Of a stretch of DNA of 64,000 nt, positions 1 through 12,141 are shown in pieces. The notes under the pieces are model-generated. The model was not told where the DNA came from, did not search any database, and worked only from the letters and a program-made list of their open reading frames with translations. Position 1 is the stretch's first letter. Every line of letters starts with the position of its first letter. Location of the stretch: contig CAMPDV010000433.1 in NCBI GenBank assembly GCA_946699065.1, positions 186,001 through 250,000 on the forward strand, written 5' to 3'. The translations under genes and the position numbers were made by a program. The stretch comes from Loxodes magnus (taxonomy: Eukaryota; Ciliophora; Karyorelictea; Loxodida; Loxodidae).

Positions 1-2103
1 CAAATCCAAAATTCATTTTCTTAAATTTTTTGCTTTCCTCGAATAGAAATATGTACTGATAGAAGAACTATCTTTAATTTATCCCTAACTGCTTAATTTC
101 GCTTCTTTTTAATATTTTATGTCTATGGTATTCCGCCAAAGTTTATACGTTTTCTCTCAATAGATTTTATTACTCTTTTAATTTCAATAATTTCCAGTAT
201 TTTTGATAAAGTCTATAAGTATAAATATTTTATTTAAGGCTGAGTAGCTTTTATGTTTAGATTTTGTCATTATCGCTCTGATTTGTTAACTCTGATTTTT
301 TATCTCTTTAATATTTTAGGCTTAACCATTAGTTCTAGGTTGAGAGAAGTTAAGCCCATTTCTCCGTTAGCTTATGAAGAACTAAGAGTAAATAAGAGAT
401 TAAAGCTGTTCTCTAATTTTTCAATTTTTTAAATTGTATCTTTTGTTTTTTAATTTATAGTGAAATAAGTAAGCTTGACTAATTATAATTAAAGCATATG
501 TTTAATTAGTAATTACTATAGCATTATCTAAACATTACTAGTAAATTAAAAGTTTTAATTAAATAGGCTTCTACTATTTATTACTATGCTTTAGTTATAA
601 TTTTTATTAGATTTCTTTAATTAATCTTTAGCCTCATTATTTATGTTTCTTAAATACATTTAACTATTATAATTTTAAAGTGAGAAGCTAATTCTTTGCA
701 TCTTAATTTAAATATTATATTGTTGTTAGCTACTAAAAGATAGATATATAAACATATTATATCTTTTTGAGTAAATTAAAAGATTATAATATAAAGCTTA
801 TTATAAGAGTTTAAAGGAATAGATTTACTAATTTAACTAAACTGATAGCCAACACTGTTTCTTTTATCTCTTTACAACCTTTTTATTTTACTATCTCTAT
901 TCAAAATTATTTTAGGTTTGAAAGATCTGAGTTTTGGCTTTTGAAAGTTTCTGGTATTTAATTTTTTATTTCCAGTTATTACCCCAAACAATTTCAATGT
1001 TTTCAGAAATTCCTATCAAATTACTTGTAACTTTATTATGATTTTCTCTAATTAATTTGTGGATGCTAAACAATTTCAATATCAAAGGAGCTAACTTGAG
1101 CCTGGCATTTATACATTCCTGTTTCTTATAAGTGCAAAAGTTAAAATTTAAAGGGATTCTTTAGTTTCTTTCCAGATAATCTTTTATACTTTCACTCTTA
1201 ACATTTAGCTACTAGAGTCTTTTTCTATTAGTGAGATACTTTAGCTTCTAGTTATAAAGAATAATGGATTTAACTAGGTAGTATTATTCTCTTAGATAAT
1301 GATAGCTTAAATATCTCTTTGAATATTAATTAACCTAAAAATAAATAATTATAGCTAATCTATATTTATAGACTTTAAACTCTTATATTGCTATTCATTT
1401 TTAACTAAATCAAACTAAGATATTTAATAAAGTAGATAATAGAACAGCAAAATACTTAAAAGAAGGATATTTTATTTACAGTAATACTTTACTAAAGAAG
1501 AGTATTTTAGGAGATAGAATACTCTAGAAAGAAATATAGGAATAATAAAAGAATAAATAGGATAGTTAGTTTATGCTAAGCAATAGATAGCTAAGCTTAT
1601 GGAAATTAAAATTTTCATAAATACTTTCCAAGCAAAAAGGAAAGATAGCTCGTTATTTATAAATTATGTTGCGTAAATATCTAAGAAATTATGTTTATTA
1701 GTAAGTTTTTATTTTTTTACTATTTCGTAAATAAAATACAAGCTTTGCATTTATGTATTTTATTCACTTTTTAAAAAATTGACAAGAAGAGCATACTAAA
1801 TATACTTAAAAGATTTTCTGAACTCTTTTAAAAAATAAAAAAAGTAAATCTATCTAGCCTTTTTAAGTTTTTCTCATTATATTAATATCATCAAGTATTA
1901 ATGATATTTGTTCTAAAAATAAAACATTTTGGTAATTATATGAACTATAAAGCTAATAGTAAGAGAAAGCATTTTTATTATTTTTAAATTTAAAAAATAA
2001 TTAGTTGTGTATAGTCAAAAGCTTTCTAAAACAGCAGCTATAGAAGTCACAAATAAGAACCAACTAAAGTGAACAATTTATTTTGAATAGAAAAGTGATA
2101 AAT
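1..2103. other. Outer flank of the left arm, mostly undefined
   Basis: No gene can be fixed here. A short plus-strand reading starts at the ATG at 253. The stretch ~900..1240 reads on the minus strand as a basic coding-like segment containing 'NKKLNTRNFQKPKLRSFKPK'. Its counterpart at about 54990..55330 in the right arm keeps the same reading with few changes. Because all three stop codons seem to be sense, an open frame alone is weak evidence. The rest (380..880 and 1250..2100) is A/T-rich with no recognisable signal. Confidence 0.3.
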
Positions 2104-5100
2104 ATGATATTTCAACTATTTAATAATCAAATCAAGTAGAAGAAAAAGAATACTGAAAGACAAGAAATATCCATTACGCTTTTTATAATTGTAATTAATA
2201 ATTTCAAAAGAGATACTTCAGGTCATCAACCTTAGCAGGTATTTTTATAAAGTAAAAATGGATAAAATCTATTTAGCCTTGTGACATACAAAAAGAATCT
2301 CGCATAAACAAAAAATTTTAGGAAAAAATAAAAGTATCTACAATTTAGCAGTTCAACGTTAAACAAAATTATCTAAAAGATAGATCATTTTTCCAATTAC
2401 TAGCAATTACATTAATTACAGAAAAAATTAACTTTCTAGGAAGCAAAATAAAATGCAACAGTTACATCAATAGTTAAGATTTAGCTAGTTTTATTATAGC
2501 AGAATCTATAATTTACAGCAAGCAACTAGCGTTAAATGCTTTCAAAGAAAGAATAGTTGAATAATGTTAATTGACATTTAAAGAACTAACTAGAAGCATT
2601 ATAATAAAACTTTGAGATAAAATGAAGGGAATAATAATCTGCACATCAAAGATGAAAATTTCTAAAATTATACCATCAGAGAAAAACGTTATTGGAAAAA
2701 TGTAACTTACTGTCTGAATGCTTAACAGGTAGAAATTTAAGAAATAAATATAAAACAGTAAATTGATGAATTAACTAGAGATAGAAAAAAAAGGAAAATA
2801 ATCTTAGAACTTATACAATGAGACTATAAAAATGTATCAAATTTCATTGCAAACAAATTTTGAATTAGCTATAGTAAGGAGATTAAAGATGAACTTAGTT
2901 TAGAAAGACAAAAAATTAAAATAAATAGAAATTAGAAAACACTAATAATATCGGGATCGCAAAGAATGGAGTAAAAGAAATGAATATGATAAAAAATCGT
3001 TTGATAAGATAAAATAAGAAATAGCCAAAGAATATTTTGATAAAATGGAAATTACGAAGTATCAGACTTCTCCAAGTACTTAGAAATGCAAACAGTCACA
3101 TCTATCTAATGTTTTTCAGCATAAGAATTTTAAAAAAATGTAAATTATATAAAAGAAGGATCAAGGTATGAAGTCGACAAGTTAAGCATATTTACTTGGG
3201 ATAAATCCATAAAAAACTTGAGCAAAAGTGATTAAATACGAACTTCAAAAGAGATTTTTTACAATATGTTAAACAAAGGAACAGCCACTAAGACTTAAAA
3301 TTACATATAAAAAGAAATCATGATTTTGTTTAAGCAAGCTAAACTTAAGAAATGGATTAACGGAGATCTTTAAAAAATCGCTTCAAAGTTATAAAATAGC
3401 GGACTTTTTCTCAGCTAAAATCAGTTCAGCTAATTAGATAGCTAGTTAGCATTTTTCCCCTAACATTATCGAACAGGAATCTGATTCTATTCTAGATGAA
3501 GCAAGCTTAATCTTTGAAAATGAAGTAAAGCTAATGCTAAAGAATAAGTTATAGCAAAAACTAAAGGAAACCTAGAGAAGAAGTATTCAAGAAGAGGAAG
3601 AAGAAAGTGACAGAATTTACTCGACAGCAAAGAAGAATCAATCCCTTAAATTTGGAATAATCGTTTTATTCTAGTTAGTGATTGAATAACAGAACTAGAA
3701 TCTGTTTTTGATAGTTAAATTAAAGTTCTATTAAAAGATTTCCTTAAGAAAAAATTAAAAAGAAACTGAAAAAAATAATCAATAGAAATGTAAAGGTAAC
3801 AAAGTTAAAAGGCAATAAGAAAAGTAACTACTCTTAATCTTCAATCCGTAAAGATTGGAGCTAGTATAATATATCAGCAGTTAAATGAGATGAAAGAGAA
3901 TGAACATAAAGAGAAGCTTTTTGCTGAGAATTATTATGATGGAGATATGAACTTTATTATTAAACTTTAATTGAAAGATTAATAGTACTTCAAATATAAT
4001 GACTTTGAATAATTCACTCAGTAGCTTGTAAATTTGGGAGTTTCTGAGCAAAGGATAAAAAACTTTATAACAAATAAATAATTTTAGGATGAAATATTGA
4101 AGAGCTTAGTAAAAAATAAGAAATAGTCCTGATTGAAGGAACAGCAGAATGCTAAATTAAACCAAATTTTAGATTTCTAACTTGATTAATGGGCAAATGA
4201 TTAAGAAACGATCATAAAGAACTTGCTTAAAATATTATAAAAGTTCTTATTCACAATGAATAACTCTAAAATTCCCTTACATGAAAATACTAGTAGAAGA
4301 ACAGTTCAAAGGAACTCCAAAAGGAGATTAACTATACCTACTCCAATGGATTTTATTCTAAACGTATTTCTAAAAATTAGCAATTTTTAGAAAGTAATGT
4401 GTCTCTTAATCTAGTCTTCGCTCTAGTTTTATTGAATAAAATAAGAATAAACAATAATAAATATGAAAATGCTTAAGAGAAGCTTTAAGATATATAAGCA
4501 GCTGTTTAATGCTTTTCCAATTATTTAGTTATGTCTAATAAAAATATTGTTATGAACCCTGAAGACTTCAACTCTTAATTAGCCTTTAGTCTACTTTCTC
4601 TTGCTACTGGAACTCAAATTCCTATGAATAACAGCTTTTTAAAGACCCGTTTTAGTGATTACTGTGACAAAAGTCTAAAGCAAGAAGTAAAGATCTAAAT
4701 ATTTTAGAATAGCAGAGAAATAATTAATAGATACATGCTTTTAAATCCTTAAACCTGCTATGAAGACTAAATTTCTTGTATGCAGGAATAGGCTGAATCT
4801 GAGTAAGATCATATGAGACTTTCAATAGTGTTTTTAGATTAGATGCATAGAGATATACAAACAAAAAGGAAGGAAGGAATAGAATAGAATAGATTACTAA
4901 TATTCTATATTTGCCAAGGATAAAAGTCAATACGATATAGAGGAATTTGTGAATCATGTCAGAATTCCGTCTAATAACAAATATCTCAAATTCCTGAAGT
5001 CTTTGTGTTAAAATAAAGTAGATGCCTTGACTGATAAATTTAGCAAGTAGATACAATATAAACTGAATTTTAACGAGCAACAGATGACTAGCTATCAGTC

Positions 5101-7649
5101 CTTATGAGGAATTTTAAACTCCCATGATCTTATCAAATCAGAATCAGCTTAAATTATGAGATAATGTTTGTAAAACTTAGCGATGGGATGAAATGTGAAT
5201 ATCTACGCAATAGAATCAGTACTAGCTGTGATTCACTAAAACTATAGTAGCTTGGTGGTAAACGAATTTGCTGAAGATATAACTGCAATCAAAGCCTTCT
5301 TAAAACCTTCTTCTTTTCAATAGAAAACGAATTTGCTAAATAAGACTACACAAGTTTTAAAATATCAGTTTGGCCGTTAGTATGCAAAATGACAGTGAAA
5401 GCTATTAATAGAAGATCTATCATCGCAAAGCTGTTTTTTGCCTTAGTGAATATTTACAGAAAAAAATATGAAGGATGGAAGCTTTTTATAAAGATATTCT
5501 ATACTCATCCAGATAGCAATTAATAAGAAAACTAATAATAACTTTAAATTGCCAAAAGATTCTTTACTTTACTTCGCTTCTTCAACTGACCTATCATCGA
5601 GATCAAGGATTTCCATAAAACTTTTCAGTGAAACTAGTTCATTGCAAACCCTAAGATTGTTTCATTTTCCATGTAATAATTCTTATAAAATGTTATCCAG
5701 GATTCTGACTTAAAAACGTTGGCAACGGAAAAGAATTAAGAAGACTAGATAACAGTAATTGCTTATTGTTTGCAATTAATATTAAACTGCGTTAAGGATG
5801 TTTATTTAAGTAAGATAGGGAAGATGCTTAGCATCTAAAGCTTGGATTTATTTATCTCATTCTATCACTTGCTAACCATTTTTAGGAAGAAAAGAAAGTA
5901 ACTTGAGCTCAATCAAACCCAAAAGCAGCTAATTACCTTCATCCAAAAGCTTAAACCTAATAAATCTCATTATGAAATTACCTCTTTTGTCAAAGCCTTC
6001 CTTATAGCTTGCAACGGTGATATTTAATAGTATCACTTCTTGGAGAGTTGATTTAAGCTTAACTTGTAAGGATATATTACTTTAACTTCTTTAATGAAGT
6101 TCTAAAGCTTAAAGAATTTGAAAGTGTAAGAAATAGCAGAAATGTAAGATGAAAGGAAAGCCGAAAAATTCGATTACATCTAAAAAGCTTGCGAACTTAT
6201 ATTCTACTTACAACTTGATAGTGTCTTGTAAAAGCTTTAGTAATATTAGCTACAAAAGTTCAAAAACAAAAAGCTGAATCCTAGCTAATAAACGTGACTG
6301 TAAGAACTTATAACTGATATTAAGCAGCAAGACAGGAAAATAGATTTTTTGGCAAAAGCGATATCATTTGTGGATCATAAAATACTATTTGAAATAGTAA
6401 AAGAGCATGATAAGCAATTCGATAAAATATAGCAAAAAAGTGAGAAAGCTCATGAACAGATTTACGAACTAATTTTAAATAAAAATGAATTAGATCTCCT
6501 TAGTATTAACAATCTCATTTATCATGTTCTATTCTCAATGATGATAGGAGATATATCTTACAGCTTTAAAGTATGGGAAAAAACAATCAAACTGATGAAT
6601 AATCATTTATTTTAGATGAAGTAATAGTAAATCTACGTAGATGAAGACTACTTCCAATTTCTTTCTGAACTATTTAGAGTAGAGCAAGTGTATTAATAGA
6701 TCCTATAAACTAAGAACAAGAATCTAGCAATAGATTTTATACAGAACATAAAATTGCTTAATTATATTTCTAAGGTAGAATAGATTAAGTTAGAAAAGAA
6801 GCAGGAGGAGACTTTTAAGAACACTTGCTTGATACTGTTCAGCTTTAAAATGAAGCAATATGAAGGAAAGGAAATATTCTAGTGTATATAGAATATAGCT
6901 CTGAATGTAGAAGAAGATATTTTCTAGCAAAAGGTATTCAACTACTTCATGCAGATATTATACTCTAATATACTTATATAAAGCAAATCTATTAAACAAT
7001 AATAAAATGTAATTATCAATGTTTAGCAGGATCAAAAATTGACTGAGGAATAAAAACTATGGCTTACAAGGAATTAAAGTATGTTCAATCAGCAATTTCC
7101 AATAAAGGAGGAAAGCATAATGTAGTTGCTGTAGCTATAAGAACTCATTTAAAATTAAAATACCTAGATAAAGCTTAAGAATAACTAGCATATTATTTTT
7201 AATATATTAGAAACATATTCAAAGTACCTCAAATTACGATTCTAGGAATTATTCATCTAGCTAATGGTTATTATAGTTAGCTGCAGGAGTCTTTTAACTC
7301 TATATGTAACTTCGACTTGGATCTTATTCAAAAAACCCACCTAGCTTTATATAGAATCTAGCAAATTTATGATGAGCAATTTGAAGAGAATTAAGATGAT
7401 GTTTGATTCTTTTAAGCAATTTAGTAAGAGTAATGAAATGATCTTATCAAGAAGTTTAAAGAAGGAATCTGTAATGTTAGAGAGTTATTTGTACTAGTTT
7501 ATTTGGAAGGTAATAGATCAGGAACAGTAGATAAAGACTAATTCAAATGTTTAGTTAAAAGATTAAATTATAATCTTAGCGATCATAGAGTAAATGGAAT
7601 TTTCACCAATGTTAAGCAAAATAATATTCCAGGAAAAGTACTTTGATAA
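2104..7649 (+). pseudogene. Large RyR/IP3R-like or EF-hand coding tract, frame not continuous
   Basis: A long coding-like tract starts at the ATG at 2104 and ends at TAA 7647..7649 after 'NNIPGKVL'. It can be read only by changing frame several times. Recognisable stretches include a helical segment near 4200..4300 with 'NDHKELAQNIIKVLIHNEQL' and another near 5980..6060 with 'FVKAFLIACNGDIQQYHFLE', both loosely like helical repeats of ryanodine/IP3 receptors. Near 7500 there is an EF-hand-like loop, 'GNRSGTVDKDQFKCLVKRL'. Some frame switches are shared with the right arm and some are private; for example an A8 run here near 2783 is A7 there. The tract may be a decayed gene, a gene with unrecognised very short introns, or one affected by homopolymer errors. 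The family assignment is a guess from motif feel. Confidence 0.4.
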
Positions 7650-8431
7650 TTTATTTTATAAAAAACGTCTAAAACATCAAATAGTTTTCTTGATGTGTAT
7701 AATATAAGATTTCGTCTATTTAAGTTCAAATTTAGTTGCATATACATTTTTAAATTCCAAAAAAATCGTTATGTTTTGCATTTTACGTTGTACTCTTTTA
7801 AAATTTTTTTCTTATTAATTCTAGATTTGTTGATAAAAACTGATTATCCCTAAATTTTAGTTTTTGCTAAATTTATGGCTATTAACTTCTAAATTATAAA
7901 AAGCTCAATAATATTAGTCAATTTTTAAAACTCATTAATGATTGTTAATTTTTAAGTGGGATTGTTTCTTGTAAAGAGTATTTTGATACTTTATTCTCTA
8001 ATATATTTTGGATTTAATGTAACTTTCCTTGACTAAATTAGATAAAAAAGATAAATTTCTTATTTTGTTGTTCCTCTATGAAGGTAAAAATGTACTAAAG
8101 TTCTTTTTATTTATATCATTAAAATAATAAAATAGAAGCTGTTTATTTGATTAAAAAACTAAATATATGAATCCATAAAGAAGTTTCCTTTTATTAATTA
8201 AATAAAAATTAGGTTAATTTACACTATCTATTGAATAATCTACTTCCAAAAAGCATACTAAAATAATTAAAATAAAGAAAATTTCCCGCTTTTGAAATAT
8301 TTATAGTTTATTATTAAAATATTATATTTAACTTAAGAGAACTACCTTTATTTAATAGCCTCATTAGCTTAGCTATTATTATTAACCACATTAGTTTGTT
8401 CTAAGCTTTTAAACGTTAGTATATATAATAG
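7650..8431. other. A/T-rich spacer between two plus-strand tracts
   Basis: About 780 bases with no coding-like stretch. It holds a TTTCCCGC motif near 8283 (the E2F-type core), also present in the right arm near 47885. The second half and the start of the next tract are almost identical between the two arms, unlike most flanking DNA. Confidence 0.4.
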
Positions 8432-9880
8432 ATGCTAAAGTCTATTCTCTACCTTACTTTGTTTTGTACAGTATTAGGTAAAGATGAATATAGATTAAAA
8501 ATGTAAATCTTATTTGATTAGAATTTTGGTTATAATTAAGCTATATTAAGTGTATTAGGGTATAAATTAAATAAAATTAGTTCTACTTGATATCTTTCTT
8601 AAGTATAGATTAGATATAACTTAGGATGTTCTTAGCTTATTATTATTTGTATCTCTTCAACTTTAATTTAATAAATTATAAGTAAAATTAGAAACATACT
8701 ATCTTTTAATGGAAACACTTATAAACATATCTTATAAGCAAAAGAATCAAAGAGAGATTATCAAATAAGCAACTGAAAATATGACTGATAAATGTAATAC
8801 TTATATAGCTTAAACAATTCAAATATATTCAATAAACATTTTAACTTCCTCTAGTCATTTAAAATTTACTAACATCTAACAATAGTACCTGAAACTAAGA
8901 AATCAAATCTATCTACAAAAGATACTTAAAATTACAACAGAATTAGCGATTCAAAGCACCTCTACGAAGTACTGAGGATCAAAGCTAGAATATTGAAATA
9001 GAAATTCTAACAAGAGAAGGAGTTTAACTTTGCTTTTATTATATAGCTTTAAAGGTTAAACTCAGCACGAAATTTACAAAAATTTAAATTGCTATGACTG
9101 TAGGAAGTAAAGTTATTTCTGAGGGAAAATATTTTAGTAAAAGTTCGAATGAAATATATTTAAAAAAAGGTTAAAGAATATCAGATAGGAAAATTATTTT
9201 TAGGATAAAATTTCGACGAATATTGAGCTAAATGAGTATTAAACTATTTAAAAGAATTTGGCAGTTCATTAATAGAGAAGACAAAAAGAAAAAGAAAATT
9301 ATAAATATAGCAAAAATAATAAGAGCAAGCTCTTAAAATAAAAAAGTTGAGATCAATGCCAATATATAAAGGCAATTAAAATTTATCTAAAAGCAAAGAG
9401 ATTATAATTTATTAAGCTCCTTTAAGAAAATATTCCTTTTAAAATTTAAAAAGATAAAAACGGAAAGTAAAAGATAAGAAAAGAGTTTACTTAAAATAAA
9501 ATAAATTAAGTTTTCGTAATAATAATGGAATTCGAAGAAAAAATCGATTTTTTTCACAATCAACTTAAATGAAGAGGAAATAACGATTATTATCCAAGTA
9601 AAAAATAAGGTTTAAATTAGAGGAAACTTAGTCAGATAGAAATTAACAAAAACATTATTGCTAAAGCATAAATATATTCAAAATCCTGGATAAAATGATA
9701 AATAATGAAAATTATAATATTCTTAATAAAGTTTGCTACAATAGTAAAGGAATAAAATGCAGATTATCTGAGAGTAAAGAAAGAACGCTAGATGAAGGAT
9801 ATAAAAGTAATGAGAGAAAAGAAAAATAAAACTTGGTACTTAATTTATTTTATATTCTGAGAGGCACATATAATTTATAG
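8432..9880 (+). CDS. Putative secreted or membrane protein, basic, unknown function
   Basis: The ATG at 8432 opens a reading that begins 'MLKSILYLTLFCTVLGKDEY', a good signal peptide with a hydrophobic core and small residues near the cut. The frame continues 'IRYNLGCSQLIIICISSTL' and, further on, 'IVPETKKSNLSTKDTQNYN' and 'DEYWAKWVLNYLKEFGSS' (both Trp from TGA). It ends with a Lys/Glu-rich part, '...CRLSESKERTLDEGYKS'. TAG at 9878..9880 is one possible end, giving 482 residues, but the same frame remains plausible beyond it, with hydrophobic segments at about 10300..10700. The right-arm copy has an extra two bases inside (near 46993) and a longer AAAAG run at the end. No family recognised. 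The frame was chosen by composition and a rival frame cannot be excluded. Confidence 0.4.
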
Positions 9881-10914
9881 ATAAAAGAAAAGAGATTGTA
9901 GCTATGTTTTAAGTAAAACAAACATCTTTACTTTATCTTCAATTTATTCTTTATTTTTTTTCAAAATTATACTAACTTACATAGAAAGCATAAAAGCTCT
10001 GAATCTTTAGACTAAAGAAAATTATTTTTAAATATAAAACAATTTAGAAAAATAAAACTTATTTATTATTAAAATTACTTACTAAAAGACTTTTAAAAAT
10101 AACTTTTAAGTTCTATATCTAGATGCTATATATTTCATTAATTATTATTAATAAGTTCAGCAAACTTTAATTATTTGCTGATAATCTTAAAATTATATTC
10201 TTCAATTTCCCACATTTATTAGCTATTAATAAATTCAAAAGTTTGTTCTTTATATTTCTTTCAATCTATTAAATATCAAGATTAAGTGTATACCTATAAT
10301 TAAACTTAGAGTTTTGGTTAGTGGTATTTGAAATTTAACTAAAATATATTATAATATGCTTGTATGATTTTAACTTATTCAGTTATCTTTATTCATTTCT
10401 TAAAACTTTGAATTTTAGTTATTTAGGTTTTTAGTTTTTTAAAGTATTTTTGAAATATTATAAAATATACTATTGCTTATAGAATTATCTTATATTACAT
10501 ATAAAATCAATCAACTAAAAACTCTTAATAGTTTATTTCTTTTTGTTTTAATTTAATTTAATATGGTTATCTCTCCTTAATTTTTTAAGATTTCTCACTT
10601 TTATTTAATTATTTGTTGTATTTAACTATTTATTTCTTGCTAATGTAGATATGTATAACCTTATTTGATTTTTTAAAGCTATTTAATAAAGTTCAAATTA
10701 TTTATAGCATACCTAAAAAATGGAAAATATTACAATACCCTATCACTCTATTAAAATCTTATTGACTCTTCTTTATATAACAATAAATAAAATACAATAA
10801 CTAAAAAAATCTATTTAGGTGCTCTAAAGTCTTAAAATAACAGATCTGGGATCGCTATAATTCAAATAAATTTATTAGAACTTATGTACTAAATAATTAG
10901 ACCTTATGTACTAA

Positions 10915-12078
10915 ATGAGACCTATCTGAGAACTAATTAACTAACGTAATTTTCCATAGCTTTAAAAGTCTGATATAGAAGAGATTTAAAAGAAATGCAT
11001 TGATGCTTACAAGTACAGAGCTAGTTTTCTAAGACCTTCAAAAATTAACTAAATCTGTTCTTCCAACATTTCTTAAACCAGCAATCCTAAGGTAATCTCA
11101 CCTTAGATAGTAAATATATATAAATTAAACGATACTATCGATACTACCAAATTAAGTGAGCAACCTTATGAATGATAATCTGATTTTATTGATTTGTAGA
11201 TAAAAAATATCTACACTTTAGATTCAATTACTTTAATTTTTTAAAATTATGGTCAATTTGTCGGATACTAAAGAGATAATTTCTTCAGATATATGTATCT
11301 TCAGGGTACTTAAATTACTCTAAGATACTAAGAAGGGAATCTATTTCCAAAGCCCACTTTAGTAAAATTTTTCCAACTAATGAAAGCATCACTTTTAAAC
11401 TATAAAATAAAGAAAATATAATAGCAATGAGAGTACAAGGAGACGCCAAATCCATACAAAAAATTATAATAGAAGCAGACTAACAAAGAGCTTATTCAAA
11501 TTCTTTGTGATGTAGAATTAAATCTATCAAAGTGACTTGTTAATTTAAAATATTAGTATCGTAAGCAAAGATAAGCATTAACTTCTTTTCATACTTATCT
11601 TCTTTACTTCTCGTGCAAATGCATTCATTCTTACTTTTTCAAACTTCTTCAATTAATTCAAAGGTGTTAACACTATAAAACAGATACTTTCACTTCTTAC
11701 TTTTCTGCTTCTTTTGCTTTTTTTCATCTTCTGCATTTAGAGTGATTTCTATATTTAAATTTTTAAGTTTTTATCAATTTCTTTATTCTTCTTTTAGCAA
11801 GTTCCATTTAAGATTGTAATTAATCATTATAAGGTATTTCAGTCAGAATTTATAATGCTAATATTAACCATCCTGAATGAAGGCTTATCTTTGCCGATCT
11901 TTATCACCGTTGTTCTTGGTATCAATTTTTGTGCGATTAATTGAATTTTTTTATACACTACATTAATTATCTTATCGATTTCGTGAACTCTTATGACATA
12001 AATTTATTTAATTTCTCTAAATATATGTATTTATATGTGTTAATGAAGTTCTGAGTTTAAATTTTTGATAAATACTAA
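10915..12078 (+). CDS. Putative unknown protein, convergent with the surface gene
   Basis: One plausible frame runs from ATG 10915 to the tandem TAA TAA at 12076..12081, 387 codons before the stop. It includes 'EQPYEWQSDFIDLQIKNIY', 'GYQRDNFFRYMYLQGTQITL' and, near the end, 'YVLMKFWVQIFDKY', with several Trp from TGA. The end lies 60 bases from the convergent end of the surface-protein gene, a spacing that fits a compact genome. A second plus-strand frame, continuous with the tract from 8432, also looks coding here ('FIMLILTILNEGLSLPIF'), so the true gene may be a longer one. The right-arm copy has several indels not divisible by three. No family recognised. Confidence 0.3.
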
Positions 12079-12141
12079 TAATATTTATATTTCATTTATA
12101 TTTAATTTATGAATTTATAAATTAAAATATTTGTAGTTTTA

